A stretch of DNA of 64,000 nt, taken from positions 2,347,205-2,411,204 of the forward strand of contig BFEA01000080.1 of assembly GCA_003427395.1 (NCBI GenBank). The letters run 5' to 3'. This stretch comes from Chara braunii. Taxonomy: Eukaryota; Streptophyta; Charophyceae; Charales; Characeae. The number at the start of each line of letters is the position of its first letter. The stretch's first letter is position 1. Positions 20,167 through 31,803 of this stretch are shown piece after piece. The translations under genes and the position numbers were made by a program. The notes beneath the pieces were generated by a model. The model did no database searches, had not been told where the DNA came from, and saw only the letters and a list, made by a program, of their open reading frames with translations.

Positions 20167-20935
20167 TTTTTTTTTTTGTCTTCAAACATGCATACATGCA
20201 GCTGGCGATGGCAACAGAAACTTCCGTAAGGCAGAATCGGCAACACACTTGAGATGGCGCAGTCCGCCCACACAGAACTCAGAGATATGGCTTCGGCCAG
20301 AAACTCAACCCAAACCAACTTGTTACATCTTGTGGCTATGGCGTCTGAGCGCCACTCGGGAATTTCCACCCAAACACCGTATCCACCGTCAGACACACTC
20401 ACACACACGTGCACAGACAACACTTGGATCTACTTTGAATGTCTGCACTCACACCCACACACTATCTTCTATCCTCTACACATTGGCTGCTATGGCCGTC
20501 GTCGTCTTCCTTCCTCCTAGCGGCTATGGCCACTCCCCCTCTTCCACATTCGGGCTTCTTGCTGACCACCTCTGGACCCAACGCACAAGTCACTCGAGCA
20601 GCGCTTCTGCGTAGTTCCCCAGATAATGAGTGAATGACTGATCGCTGCCTCTTTATTTATATAGTTTTGTTTGGTGGTCTGGGCCTGCCCGATGTCCCAG
20701 GCCCTCAGGATGTGCAGTCCCATTCTGGTACTTGCTGCCAAATGGCCTGGACTGGGACTGCCTTTACATGTGCCCTTTCAGAGTTGACTTGGGACTCTTG
20801 ACCTTTCAGAAATCGACGGACTGCCTCTTCTGACTGTGAAAGGTCAAGTTGACTCTTTGAGCACTTGTATAGCCACGACCTACTGACCCTTTAGAGGACG
20901 ACTGGCTTGTCTTTTTAGGAAACTTACAGATGCCA
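20167..20935 (-). repeat. Variant family A LTR, minus strand
   Basis: Patchy but ordered similarity to A1/A3 LTRs: CGCCCACACAGAACTCAGAGATA, GGCTATGGCGTCTGAGCGCC and the TATATAAATAAAGAGGCAGCGATC promoter region (near 20650). It starts after a T run at the gap edge. Its right limit, near 20935 beside the B1 LTR, is not sharply defined. Confidence 0.6.
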
Positions 20936-20940
20936 CTCAC

Positions 20941-21630
20941 CTCACAGGTGCCACTTGCACCCAAGGACCACCTACAATGGGGGATCCTCCACTCATTTTC
21001 CTTGCAGTTAGATCAACAATCAACAATGCAATTGAAGCAGCTCTTCTGATCCCCCTCCTCCTCACAGATGCCAGTTGCACCCAAGGACCACCATGCGCCC
21101 CATCCAGCATACAGCAGTGCAGCTCGGCTATGGCTGCCTGCTCATCCAGCTCGCCCGTGAGCGCGTAAGCGTTGGCCAGCGTACAGCGCAGCAGTGCTTG
21201 TGCAGCATGCAGCCAGTGCCCGAATGAAGAATGCGGGGGCAGGCACTTTCCTAAATGGAAGTGGCCTGCCTGCTGCGTGCGTTCTGGATGCACCGGGCCT
21301 CGGCCCAGAAGCTTCGGGTAGGCCCCGGAAGGCTGAGCCCCAGACTGGACGAATCAGCCCCAGGGCCTGTGACAGTTACCCGTGCCCAACTTCCTGCAGC
21401 CTGTGTTGGGTCCTTGTTGCGTATCTCGCCCAGGGCCTGACTCACATGCATTTGATAAAAGTAGCCAGGGCCTGGGCGCTTTCAACCAACTGGCGCTGCA
21501 CAACTGCCTGAATTTCCCTAGTAGCGTGGAAACCCCAAAATAGACCGTGGCCGGGCCTGCCTTCACTTAGGGCGGCCGACTGTACTGAAAAGAGGGCCCA
21601 GTAGGGCTTATCAAGGCCTTGAGCCTCGCA
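20941..21630 (-). repeat. B1 3' LTR, truncated and rearranged
   Basis: From 21062 to 21630 it aligns with the 5' LTR at 28937-29485. The remaining ~360 bp of the LTR (28578-28936 equivalent) are absent. In their place is a second copy of the segment CAGGTGCCACTTGCACCCAA (~20946-20972) and ~85 bp of other sequence. That includes CTCATTTTCCTTGCA, the LTR terminus in inverted orientation (~20991-21006). Confidence 0.75.
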
Positions 21631-21641
21631 TTCCCTCCTCC
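21631..21641 (-). other. Polypurine tract of B1
   Basis: GGAGGAGGGAA on the minus strand abuts the LTR start. It is identical to the B3 tract at 61978-61988. Confidence 0.8.
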
Positions 21642-21670
21642 ATACTTCGGCAGTCCTCTGAGAAGTTCCA

Positions 21671-22221
21671 TTAGTCAATCTGGCGCTTTCCTTTCTGCAG
21701 CAACTTCTCGTAGTGGGCGACAACCTGTGGGGCGGTCTGCATCAGTTCCTCCCGAGTAAACCATCTATCCTCCTTTGGATCAGTATGATGTCTGAACCGA
21801 ACGCGGTACTGCAGCTTCGGCTTCGGAGGACGTCCTCTACCTGAACGCCTCGGAACTGGCATTTCCTGTGGTCCACGATGTCATCGATGTCGACCTCTCC
21901 ATCCATGGTTGGGGCCAGCATTGAGCATCGTGAGGGAAACTGATCAGTTTCATCGAAAGGTGCAAGCTTGGAGGCGTGGAAGACAGGGTAAGTGTGAAGG
22001 TGACCAGGGATCTGAACTACAAATGACGGCCCGTCCGGATCATTCCCCACAATATCCAGAACCTTGCAGGGTCCAAAGTACTGTGGCATAAGCTTACGGG
22101 ATATCCCGTGCTCTTGTCCCACTTCTGAGGACTTGACCCAGACTCTGTCCCCTACCTGGAATGTAGATTGGCGGCGGTGCTTGTTCTCAGACTCTATCAT
22201 CGCAGCCTGTGCCCTGTGCAT
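21671..22221 (-). pseudogene. Integrase C-terminus and chromodomain-like tail (B1)
   Basis: Frame 21742-22221 covers the basic linker, QVGDRVWVKSSEVG, GISRKLMPQYFGPCKVLDIV, GPSFVVQIPGHLHTYPVFHA and SKLAPF. Frame 21671-21862, in another phase, gives QYRVRFRHHTDPKEDRWFTR then EELMQTAPQVV. This is the chromodomain-like module, with Tyr and Trp at cage-like positions. One frameshift lies near 21850, and a stop at 22222 separates it from the integrase core. Confidence 0.8.
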
Positions 22222-22224
22222 CTG

Positions 22225-23697
22225 TTATACAGCTTGCTGCATCAACTGTTCATATCGATAAGCAAATTCTACTGTACCAGGTGCAGCTGTCGGCTGACTC
22301 TCAGGTAGTAGGAAGTCTAGAGGCAGTCTACGCCTGAATGTAAGTAGCGGGCTGTTTGGACTCACCCATGTTGCGCTGCGCACAGCATTGTTGTACAGGC
22401 TGGCGATGAGAGCCAGTTTCTCATCCCAGTCCACCTGGTTGGGCTTAATGTAGTGCCTCAACAGGTGTTGTACAGCGCGATTCAGCTGCTCTCCTTGTCC
22501 GCTTGCCTCTGGGTGGTTCCCGGAGGTCATCTGCAGCGGTGTACCCTGTTCTGCAGCTGCAGCCTTCCACAGTTCACTAGTAAATCGCACGTCCTGGTCA
22601 CTCGCGATAGACTTTGGCAATCCCAAATCTCTGACCCAGTTTTCCTTGAACAGCTTGATTACGTACTCAGTCTTGGCTGTTGCAGGCATTGCGACTAACC
22701 TAGCGTACTTACTAAACCTATCCACAATAACATAGACATATCGAATTCCACTCTTGCTGGTGACCAGCGTGTCCATGAAGTCCATGGACAGGCTCTCACC
22801 CGGCCTTTCCGGTATCGAAAGGGGCTTGAGAAGCCCAAGAGGGGCCTGTGTACGTGGCTTGTCTCTCTGACAGACTTGACAAGTCTCCACGTACAGCTTG
22901 GCGTCTCTCATCATTGTGGGCCACCAGAACTGCTGCAGCAAGTTGGTTGCAGTCTTTTTATAGTCAAACTGTCCTGTGACATCGTGACACTCACCTAAAA
23001 ACAAACTACGCAAAGACTCCCGATTAGGCACACACAAACGTTTATTCCCGGCCTTCTCAAGGAACAGCAGGTCGTTGACCAACTCAAAGTCAGTGGAAGT
23101 CGCTTTGTCCTTCGCCTCGAGTCTACGTATGATCTCAACCATAAACAGATCCTCACGATAGGTTTCCACCAAAGAACGAGTGACATTGTCCCCAAACCCA
23201 AACTCAGTTGACAGCACACCGAGGAAGTCTGGCCTACGCGACAGCGCATCAGCAACTTTGTTGTACTCTCCTTTGATGTACTGAGGCTCGAAGTCATACT
23301 GTTCAATGACTTCGATCCATCTTTTCAATGTGTCAGAGAGCACTGGCTGGGTTCTCATCCACTTCAGTGTCTGGTGATCAGTCCTGACGTAGAAGAACCT
23401 CCCAAGGAGGTAGTACCTCCAGTGGGTTAGCGCCTTATAGATCGCATAGAGCTCCTTCTCATAGGTGGACTTGGCCAACTTCTGAGAGGGCATCTTTTTG
23501 GGCATGTACTCGACAGGGGTCAACTTTGGCCCCTCCTGCTGCGCGATCACGACGCCTATGACATATTGGCTAGCATCCGTGGTTATTATAAATGGCTTGT
23601 CAGGATCAGGAAGCTTCAAGACCTCATGGTGCGTCAGCGCATGCTTCAAATGTTTGGAGGCAGCCTCACACCTCTGTCCACTCCCATGGGTTGTCAA
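22225..23697 (-). pseudogene. RNase H and integrase (B1), 490 codons
   Basis: The longest open pol frame in the window. RNase H occupies residues ~30-170, with FIITTDASQY, YEKELYAIYKAL, VRTDHQTLKWM and KVADALSRR carrying the four acidic residues. The integrase zinc module follows (~230-290): the His pair is ECHDVTGQFDY, so the second His is Gln, and the Cys pair is CQVCQRDK. The DDE core is DFMDTLV, ASDQDVRF and GQGEQLNR. The stop at 22225 precedes the chromodomain frame. The altered zinc His would probably impair integration. Confidence 0.85.
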
Positions 23698-23812
23698 GGC
23701 GAGTCAGGTTCGTCAAAGGGGCGGCCACTATGCTATAGTTCTTGAAAAAATTGCAGTAGTAGCCGGTTATCCCTAAGAAGGACCCCATCCCAGTCACAAG
23801 CTGAGGACTCGG

Positions 23813-24771
23813 TCAGTCACGCATGCTGGCCACCTTCGCGTCACCGGGCTTCAATCCCTCTGTGGAAATCTCATGACCCAAGTACAAAATACGGGTGCGG
23901 CCAAACTCGCATTTTTCCCGGTTGATCTTAAACTGGTGCTGTCGAAGGAGACTAAGGACTTTGTCTAAGTGACCAACGTGCTCCTCGACAGTCCTACGAA
24001 AGATAAGTATGCCATCGAGGTACACAATGACAAACTTGTCCAAATAGTTATGAAAGATCATATTCATGATGTGCTGAAAGGTGCCAGGAGCATTGCAAAG
24101 AATGAAAGGCATCACCACAAACTCGTACAGACCGTACCTGGTCTGAGAAGTGGTTTTGTGTTGATCCTCGGGCCGTATGGCAATCTGATGGTACCCGAAC
24201 TTCAGATCTATCTTACTGAAGTACCGACACCCCTGCACTCGGTCCAACAAGTCATCGATGCGCGCGGTAGGGGCTCTCTATTCTTGACAGTGATGGCATT
24301 GAGGCCCCTATAGTCAATGCACATCCTCAGAGTGCCCCCCTTCTTTGGTACGAATAGGACTGGAGATCCATAAGGAGAAACACTCGGCCGGATCCAACCC
24401 TTCTCTACGAGTTCCTTGAGTCGTCGGCAAAGCTCATCGAGCTTGGCTGGAGACATCCGATAGATCCTACCCTTCGGAATACTAGACCCTGGGATAATCT
24501 CTATCGCGTGGACGACCTCCCTCTCAACAACCCCTTTTGGCTCTTCAAATAGATTAGGGTACTTAGCGACTACTCCCTCTATCTCCGATGGCATTTTCAC
24601 CGGCTCGCCTGCTGCAGAGACATAAACTAGATACATACCCTCCTCCGGATTTTGCTTATAATAATTGTAGAACACGGCCCCACACATGCACTCGTAGGAC
24701 TCGATCAGACTACTAACCTTAAACTTACATAATCTGGCGGTCCCCCCGCCGGGCAAAGAGTGTTTGACCAC
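23813..24771 (-). pseudogene. Reverse transcriptase (B1), frameshifted, YLDG
   Basis: The upstream frame (24208-24771) gives [40 protein letters not shown] and [13 protein letters not shown]. After PLPR the frame shifts, and 23813-24250 continues [38 protein letters not shown] and LYLGHEIS. The catalytic YLDD is YLDG. The frame ends at RD* where family copies read RDWPRPQS, a Trp-to-stop change. Confidence 0.85.
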
Positions 24772-25331
24772 TTTTCCGTCCCAGTCAAACTGTGGGGCTG
24801 TGCAACCGAAAGATAGTACATACGCAAAAGGATGTCCATTGGGAGATCATCGCTGACTAGGAACGAGACGCAATGCCTCAGTTCCCCTCCCGCGTACGGG
24901 AAACAATACTCAATGTCTTTAAGGTAGTCATTAACTACCATGCGCTGTTTGTTGGCACAGGTCGACTCCACAAGTCGACCGAGGCGCTGCACTTGCCCCT
25001 TTAAGCGCAGCCTCTCAACGCATGTGCGATTGATAAAATTCCGCGTCGAGCAAGTGTCATAATAGGCCTCGGCCTTACGGCCGCCGATGACTACCTCGCC
25101 GACGAACATCTCACTCCTAGGAACTTTTGCCAACGCCGTCCAAGAAGCTAGCGGGTCTGATTTGGACCACTCCTCCCCTAGCTCCTCTGAGGACTCTAAC
25201 ACATTCATCGAATAGAGGCTCGATGGGTCCGAATATGTTTGCGGAACGACAACGGAGTCAGTAGCTTGGGCCATCTCTCGAGATGGTGAGGGTGTGTCCA
25301 CCACCTCGACCCTAGCAGGAACAACTACCAT
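24705..25331 (-). pseudogene. Protease region (B1)
   Basis: An aspartic protease is expected from its position between the zinc knuckle and RT. The active-site segment is GRKAEAYYDTCSTRNFI, where the usual Asp-Thr/Ser-Gly is Asp-Thr-Cys. A second conserved stretch, [20 protein letters not shown], fits the family pattern for the C-terminal half (usual ILGxxxL), with Arg at a position that is Gly in B3. A frameshift after AQPH leads into RT. Confidence 0.75.
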
Positions 25332-25439
25332 TCCTACTGGCCCGACGTGTTTCCCGGAGCAGTTCCAGAACTATTGGCAACATTGCTACCCACTGAAGTG
25401 GAGGATCCCATCACCTGCCCCATTGTAGGCGGGATCTTT

Positions 25440-26286
25440 TTTGTCACCTTTTTGTTACGGCACTTGAACTGATTATGGCCATATTGGCCACAATGGATAC
25501 AAGCCTACCGAGTGTACCGATCTCTCCACACGTCCTCGGTGAGACCTGCTTTCTCCCAGGGAGGAGCATTAGGGTCTACTTGACTCCTAGACCAGGGGCC
25601 TCCACGACGTCAACCGGTCGCCTTGCCTTCTTCAACTGAGACAGCGACTACTCCACCCCCTGAAGCTTCTACGCTGCCCGCCTCTGAACCTACTCCTTAA
25701 AAGTCGTCGTCCAACTCAATGGTTGAGCCATCATTGTCGACGAACATAATACCCCCCTTCGCCTTCCAATTGGGACGAAGTGACTTCTTCCTTCCATCCG
25801 TCGTGGGTTGGTGCCCATGCCCTATCTTTGCCTCTAGGTCTAGGGCCTTCTTGCTAAAAGAAGGAAAGTTGTGCACATTGATGTTTGCCTCACCCGCCAA
25901 CTGTTTTCTGAGGGGCATGGGAAGACACCTCAGATAAGTAGTGAGTAAGACTTGGGGGTCGTAACGAACTCCAGGAACACAGATCAGACGCTCTACCGCG
26001 TTTGTGGCATCCTTAACTGACTTGAACGGTCTATTGCTCAGAGTCAAGATCGCGCCAATGGCCTTTTGGGCCTCCTGAGGATCATGCCGCCTTTCCTCCA
26101 CCAGCTTAATGAAGTCCTCCGGTTTCTAATTGACTGCCCAAGCGCGAAGTCATGACCGTACCCTTGAAGTTGCACTAACCTGCTTAACCATCTCGCTGCA
26201 CTCCCCTCAAGATAGGAGGCAGCCACAAGCATTTCCTCGTGCGGCAAGGTCAATTTGCACTTAACGTAGACTGGCACTGGCCTCAA
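25440..26286 (-). pseudogene. Gag capsid and zinc knuckle (B1)
   Basis: 26044-26286 has VKCKLTLPHEEMLVAASYLE and GSAARWLSRLVQL, typical of Ty3/gypsy capsid, then shifts frame. 25697-26101 continues VLLTTYLRCLPMPLRKQLAG up to IELDDDF* . Beyond that stop, near 25449-25494, CIHCGQYGHNQFKC is an intact CX2CX4HX4C knuckle, with a stop just upstream. Confidence 0.8.
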
Positions 26287-26361
26287 CCAGGTGTCAAGGT
26301 CTTCGCCCCTCTTATCCCCTGAAGAGGGTTTAGGCGAGGCGATGGCCGTCTTTGGAACCCA

Positions 26362-27303
26362 CTAGCCTTGTCCCGGTACCTGTGCCACTCCGGGCTGTGG
26401 ACCCTGGGGTGCAGGTTGCAGCACTAGCTGTTGTTGGGGTTGTGTGCCCTGCGGCTGTGCCGACTGCGAGACAGAAGACTGCCCAATTACGGCAACCTGC
26501 AACGGAGGTTGGGAATACACTGGCTGTACAGGAATCTGTACACTAGGACCTGATGAGAACCCTCTTGTTAAAGGCATTCCTAGCGAAGCGGCCTGTACCG
26601 ATGCTGGAGCTATGTATGGGGATACCCCAGTGACCGGTGGGACAAAAGGAGGAGGTTGTACCACGGGCCAAGCACCGGGCCCTGATGGTGATGGTGTCGC
26701 CTGAGCTCGCCCAACCAGCACGGCCAGGCTCTGCTGGATGTCCTGTAAGAGCGCCATTTGGTGATCCTGCATTTCTACCACATCTAGCAAGACCGTCCTC
26801 AGGGTCCTCACATCATCATTCACATTCGTCAGGTCCATCTCCCCTAACTCACTAATGTCCGCTTGTCTCTGCTGCATCCTTGCTCTTCTCCTACTCATTC
26901 TCTCTTTTTCTGCCTTTATCTCCCCTAAAGCCTTTTGTAGTTGTGCCTCTTGAGCATATGCTTGTCGTACGGCGATCTCTTCGGGAGTCAGAACTAACGG
27001 TTGGCTTGCCATGACGCCAGTGGACTGACTCAGGGTCTGTGCGACCGTTGACCCTACAGTCCCTGAACTACTAGCCTGAGAGCTCTGCTGTGCGGCAGTG
27101 GCCATGGCTGCTAAGGTAGCTGCTTCGCTTGCGAATGCCCTGCTTGCCTTTGCGGCCCTAGCTCTCCGCTGCTGCTGCAGCCTCTCCCTCTGCTCGCGGA
27201 ACAAGTACCTGTCGCCCTCTGGTCCTGATGCCAAATGGGCTATCGGGCGCCTTGCTGATCGCAAGATCCTATCATCCTCTCTAGTGTCCTCCCTATCGCT
27301 CAT
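26362..27303 (-). pseudogene. Gag N-terminal part (B1)
   Basis: The 313-codon frame starts at a true ATG (27303), MSDREDTREDDRILRSARRP, a start shared by B2 and B3. Residues ~40-170 are Arg/Gln/Ala-rich and probably helical; residues 200-313 are Pro/Gln/Val-rich and low-complexity. It ends at a single stop (GQG*WVPK) within sequence that continues in B3, so one nonsense change splits gag. Confidence 0.8.
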
Positions 27304-28563
27304 AAGCTACAAAACTGCACACCGATTGCACTAGGTCACTCACTCGATGCCTTCCGCAGCGTCATGCACAAACCAATTTAAAAATTAACCGGTGGCTATT
27401 TCAGAGTCTACGCATTCGGGTCCAACAGGTAAGTCCGGATGAAACTCGGGTCCAACAGGTAAGTCCGGATGAAAATACTTTTACTTAATGAGTCCACAAA
27501 CAGAGAGTAGATCTAACTATTGATGTCTGTCAGATATCAATAACAATCCATCTAACTATTCAAGAATAAAAATAAAATTATCTGTGTGGATATTTGCAGA
27601 GTGGAATTAAACACTAACTTATCACCTGGAATCTACCCCTCCCTCAATTCCTCTTGATGGTCACTTCACGCCAGCGTCCCTGAGCAATTCAGAACAGCGT
27701 GTGTGTCTAAAGGTGTGCACACGACCCGCCCCTGTGTCCCGAGTGTATGCTGAGCTGGCCAGCCCTGCACATTGTTTATCCTCGCGTGCAGCGAGCCTTA
27801 CACCGACCAATTGGCTGATCAGGAGGCGTTTAAGGACGGCCCCGCAGTCCTCAGGAATTCTTTAACGTCGCAGACAGGACGACGATCACAGCCAATGGAA
27901 GGTACCCCGCCGGTGCTTATTTATAGACGCCCGGTTCTCGTCTCCCTTGTAGGGCTGGCCTGCTCCTCATAACCCATCTATCAACGCAGCAAGCAGACAA
28001 AGGACAAAGCAGCAAAGCATGCGTGCTCTACTCCCGGTGGGTTGGCATGGTGACCGTGACCCAGTGCTTCGTCCAGGGCCCTTCAGATAGCTCCACCCTC
28101 TCCTTCCAGATGCTCCACGTTAAAAATGCCGACTCTCAAGGTTGAGCGCACTCGACTCCTCACATGAGAGGACTCTCAAGACAGAACACACATCCTCACG
28201 GTAAGAAGTGTCGAAGAGGGTAGATAAGGTTGGTGCAACGCACCTCAAAATAGCTGCCCCCAACCACATATATTCTCACCAGATGACCTGATTCCGTCTG
28301 TGATGACCAATCGCTGCTTCGGCACAACCAGCATTATACCGCCGTTCCACCTCAGCATCAATCGAACATCAGCTAGTCCTCATCACACTGCGAACACCCA
28401 ACTTTCACCACGTAGCCTTCCTGGCGAGACCCCTCACCTCCTGGGTCACCTGCTTGCCTTCGCCCTCCTCACTACACACACACTACGGCCGCTCGCCTAG
28501 CAGACCGCATGCATGTACCGCATAGACAGAAGACAAGCGCCAGATGAGCGCAACGTACCACAC
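27304..28563 (-). other. 5' leader of B1
   Basis: About 1.26 kb between PBS and gag ATG. It includes the block shared with family A (27812-27890), a 30-bp tandem duplication (GTCCAACAGGTAAGTCCGGA at 27421 and 27451) and an antisense frame (27772-27972) conserved in B2 and B3. No sense coding signal. Confidence 0.6.
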
Positions 28564-28574
28564 CTCTGGTACCA
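28564..28574 (-). other. Primer-binding site of B1
   Basis: TGGTACCAGAG on the minus strand, three bases after the LTR end, as in B3. It is the initiator tRNA-Met type with one difference. Confidence 0.75.
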
Positions 28575-28577
28575 AAT

Positions 28578-29485
28578 TGCAAGGAAAATGAGCGATAGCG
28601 AACTTCAGAAACCAAGCAGCATCATACACATGAGACCAGATAGTCGTGACCTCGAACCAAAAGCAGAATTGCAACACGAGTCCCACCAAATAAGAGCACA
28701 GCAAAAGCTCATAAGTGACAATGTTCGAAGAGTCTCATCGTCATCAACAAAGAACCAATGTCGACATCCTATCTGGCGCTCTGCGCCCAGCCTACAAATG
28801 GCAGATCCTATCTAGCCTATCTACAATGCCGCTGGTGACGTCAACAGCTCCCCGAAGTACGAGCAGATCTCGGCCAATAACGTTCGCCTCAAGCATCAGG
28901 AATGTCTCTCGTATCACTCACAACCTCGATCCCCCACTCACAGATGCCACTTGCACCCAAGGACCACCATGCGCCCCATCCAGCATACAGCAGCGCAACT
29001 CGGCTATGGCTGCTCATCCAGCTCGCTCGTGAGCGTGTGAGCGCTGGCCAGCGTATAGCACAGCAGCGCTTGCGCAGCATGCAGCCAGTGCCCAAATGAG
29101 GAATGCGGGGGCAGGCACTTTCCTAAATGGAAGTGGCCTGCCTGCTACGTGCATCCTGGATGCACCGGGCCTCGGCCCAGAAGCTTCCGGTATGCCCCGG
29201 GAGGCTGAGCCCCAGTCTGGACGAATCAGGCCCAGGGTCTGTGACAGTTACCCGTGCCCAACTTCCCGCAGCCTGTGTTGGGTCCTTGTTGCGTATCTCG
29301 CCCAGGGCCTGACTCAGATGCATTTGATAAAAGTAGCCAGGGCCTGGGCGCTGCGCAACTGCCTGAATTTCCCTAGTAGCGTGGAAACCCCAAAATAGAC
29401 CATGGTCGGGCCTGCGTTCACTTAGGGCGGCCGACTGTACTGAAAAGAGGGCCCAGTAGGGCTTATTGAGGCCTTGAGCCTTGCA
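28578..29485 (-). repeat. B1 5' LTR (908 bp)
   Basis: Starts TGCAAGGCTCAAGGCC and ends ...CTCATTTTCCTTGCA in sense orientation. Limits are confirmed by the adjacent PBS and by alignment to B2 and B3 LTRs. Confidence 0.85.
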
Positions 29486-30280
29486 TAACTTTCCCCCCTC
29501 TCTCTCTCCATTGTTTCTCTATCTTCATTTCACATCTGGTTTCTTGCTGCTTATTCTTGGACCTCATTGAGTGCTTTGTGATTTATTCTGCACTGCGCTG
29601 TTCCAATTTTAATGGACAATGACTACATGCATGGTCATGTCGTAGAAGCATCTCATGACTGTCAGGGTCATTGCACTGGGTTGAAGTGGGGGTTAAAGAA
29701 AGGTTCAAGTGGAGTTGAAAAATATGCAAGAGCTAGTTTGCGGCAGTGTTCAGGGACGTAGTCGGTTAAGTGAATGCTCTGCAAAACTTACAAGCTTCAT
29801 TCTGCACTGCCTTCGTTTAAGCTTGTTCCACGAACTCCAAGAAGCTTTGGAGAAAGGAGGAAAACAAGCATGGCTTCCTCCAAAGATCACCGATTGCCTA
29901 CATCAAAAGGTCGAATCCTGGACCATCAATTCAGAAAGAACATGAATCCTCACTTCATCCTGTTTCATTCAATGTGGGCTTCTTCAATATTCCATCCTAC
30001 TACGCTGCATGTACATTGTAAGGTGCATACAAGATTTCTTTCTGACATATTTGCATGCAAATGTGCAGTTGCATCTTCATTAGAAACGAACAACTCACTC
30101 AGACAGACAAACCTCACATCCTAACCATTCACTATACCACGTGACTCTCCAGATCAACTATACATAAACTCAGCCAATCCCTTTTGCAGATGTCTGCTCC
30201 CCCGGTCAAGTACCTGGCCATTTAATCACTTGATATCATTAGCTAGGCATCCTCCATGTTAGTCATACAACACAAATAAG

Positions 30281-30477
30281 CACAAAGGCTCAAATCCAAT
30301 CCACAAAGATAGGAATCCCAAAACACTACGCCATGAGAACATGTCACATGTGTCATTGCACCGGCAAACACAACCTTGTTGACACAAAGGCTCAAATCCA
30401 ATCCACAAAGATAGGAATTCCAAAACACTACGCCATGAGAACATGTGTCATTGCATCGGCAAACGCAACCTTGTTGA
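30281..30477. repeat. 102-bp tandem duplication
   Basis: Copy 1 is 30281-30382 and copy 2 is 30383-30477, both starting CACAAAGGCTCAAATCC. Copy 2 lacks CACATGT and has a few substitutions. Confidence 0.9.
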
Positions 30478-31659
30478 CTCAGACTAGTATATGGTTCTCA
30501 AACCTCCACGTCAGGACACACCACTCTCCTTCACTCTTTCCCGTACTGAAAGCATGGCACTTTGACTGGCAACAGGTCGATTCAAGTGGCACACTGCCAC
30601 TTCCGATGTTTGCCAGCACCATTGTATAGCCTTTCCCATGTGCACAAAAGTGCCTTTGCTAAAATATGCCACAAGATGCAAAGGAGACATTCATGCCAAC
30701 TTTAATCGGCCTACCCAATCATGTCCAATCATGTCCAATGTCCATGCAACAGACCAGATCATTTTCAACTTGAGACAACGCCACAAGAAAGTCCACATCT
30801 ACACTGATTATCCTAGTCAGCTTAAACATTCATCTATTGGCCTCATTTGCCCCAGTACGCACCTAGTCCACTAGGGCTGGCCATAGGAATTCATGCTGTG
30901 CCCCCATCTTAAAAAAGTAATGAAATATGTATAATGAACCCAACTTCACCAGCTGACAGTCAAATCTCACATGAACACACTGCTCAACTCAAAGATAACA
31001 AGCAAATTGAGGCGGTATAGGAAGATAAGACCATGTGAAGAACAAGATCAAAAGCATGGAGTTATCATAAGAGCATAAAGTGACTATAAACATCAGACTG
31101 CTTCTCCCTCTTCTTCACGGGAATCCTTCCCACCACCACAGTGCACCCAATGGCTTGTATCTCTTAGCTCCTTCACTACCAGTCTAGACACAATGTCACT
31201 TGCCAAGCCAACCTCTCACAATGAAGCTGGAACTCGGAATGACAATGTCAATCTTCTGCGGCAGCATGCAGTCTTCTTCCCCCAAATCACGACAACATTG
31301 CCTCCCTTAAGCTATGGTGACCTTCCCCATCACTCCGTGACCTGACTAGCACAAATGACACACTCTCTGTGTAGCATAAGCACCAATGGAATGAAGCACT
31401 AATGATGAGTACTGGTCTCCTCTTGGGGTCTTCTTCCTCAGGTAGCTATGCCGCCAGTCAACAGGTGAGCTTCTGGCACCTTCTTTCCAACCCTTGTGCA
31501 ATGGTTATCTCCTCCTTCCTATCTCCTCCCCTTACCCTCCACTTTATGGCGCCAGACACTCTAGTCCACCACACCACCTCTGAGTCTTGGATGAAGAATG
31601 CGGAGCACATGCAACCACTGGTCTTCTCTGCAGCAGCTATGGCCAAACACTCTTAAGTT

Positions 31660-31803
31660 GAGACTCTCTCCAGGTAAGCTCCCTGTCCCTCCCCAAGCCT
31701 TGGACTCTACCTGAGATCTCGCCTCTTCTTCGAGACTCTCTCCAGGTAAGCTCTCGGTCCCTCCCCAAGCCTTGGACTCTACCTGAGATATCCCCTCTTC
31801 TTT
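31660..31803. repeat. 72-bp tandem duplication
   Basis: Copies at 31660-31731 and 31732-31803 start GAGACTCTCTCCAGGTAAGC. Each contains a consensus-like splice donor AG|GTAAGC, followed downstream by CTATTGTAGCTATG. Confidence 0.9.

Larger units (their letters stand above)
20941..29485 (-). mobile_element. Ty3/gypsy element B1 (family B), nearly complete
   Basis: Minus-strand order: 5' LTR 28578-29485, PBS 28564-28574, leader, gag from ATG 27303, zinc knuckle, protease, RT, RNase H-integrase in one 490-codon frame, chromodomain-like tail, PPT 21631-21641 and a truncated 3' LTR. Inactivating changes include a stop in gag at 26362, frameshifts in gag and RT, and YLDG in place of YLDD. Because the 3' LTR end is rearranged, no target-site duplication is visible. 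Confidence 0.9.

Noticed and set aside
19203-20423. Very long frames of 338 to 422 codons across the gap
   Set aside because: Nearly all residues are unknown because the frames pass through 920 N.
21194-21511. Repeated ~100-codon frames such as those at 29096-29398, 34134-34514, 42840-43118 and 62116-62393
   Set aside because: They recur at the same place in every family B LTR, in both strands, and reflect LTR sequence similarity, not a gene.
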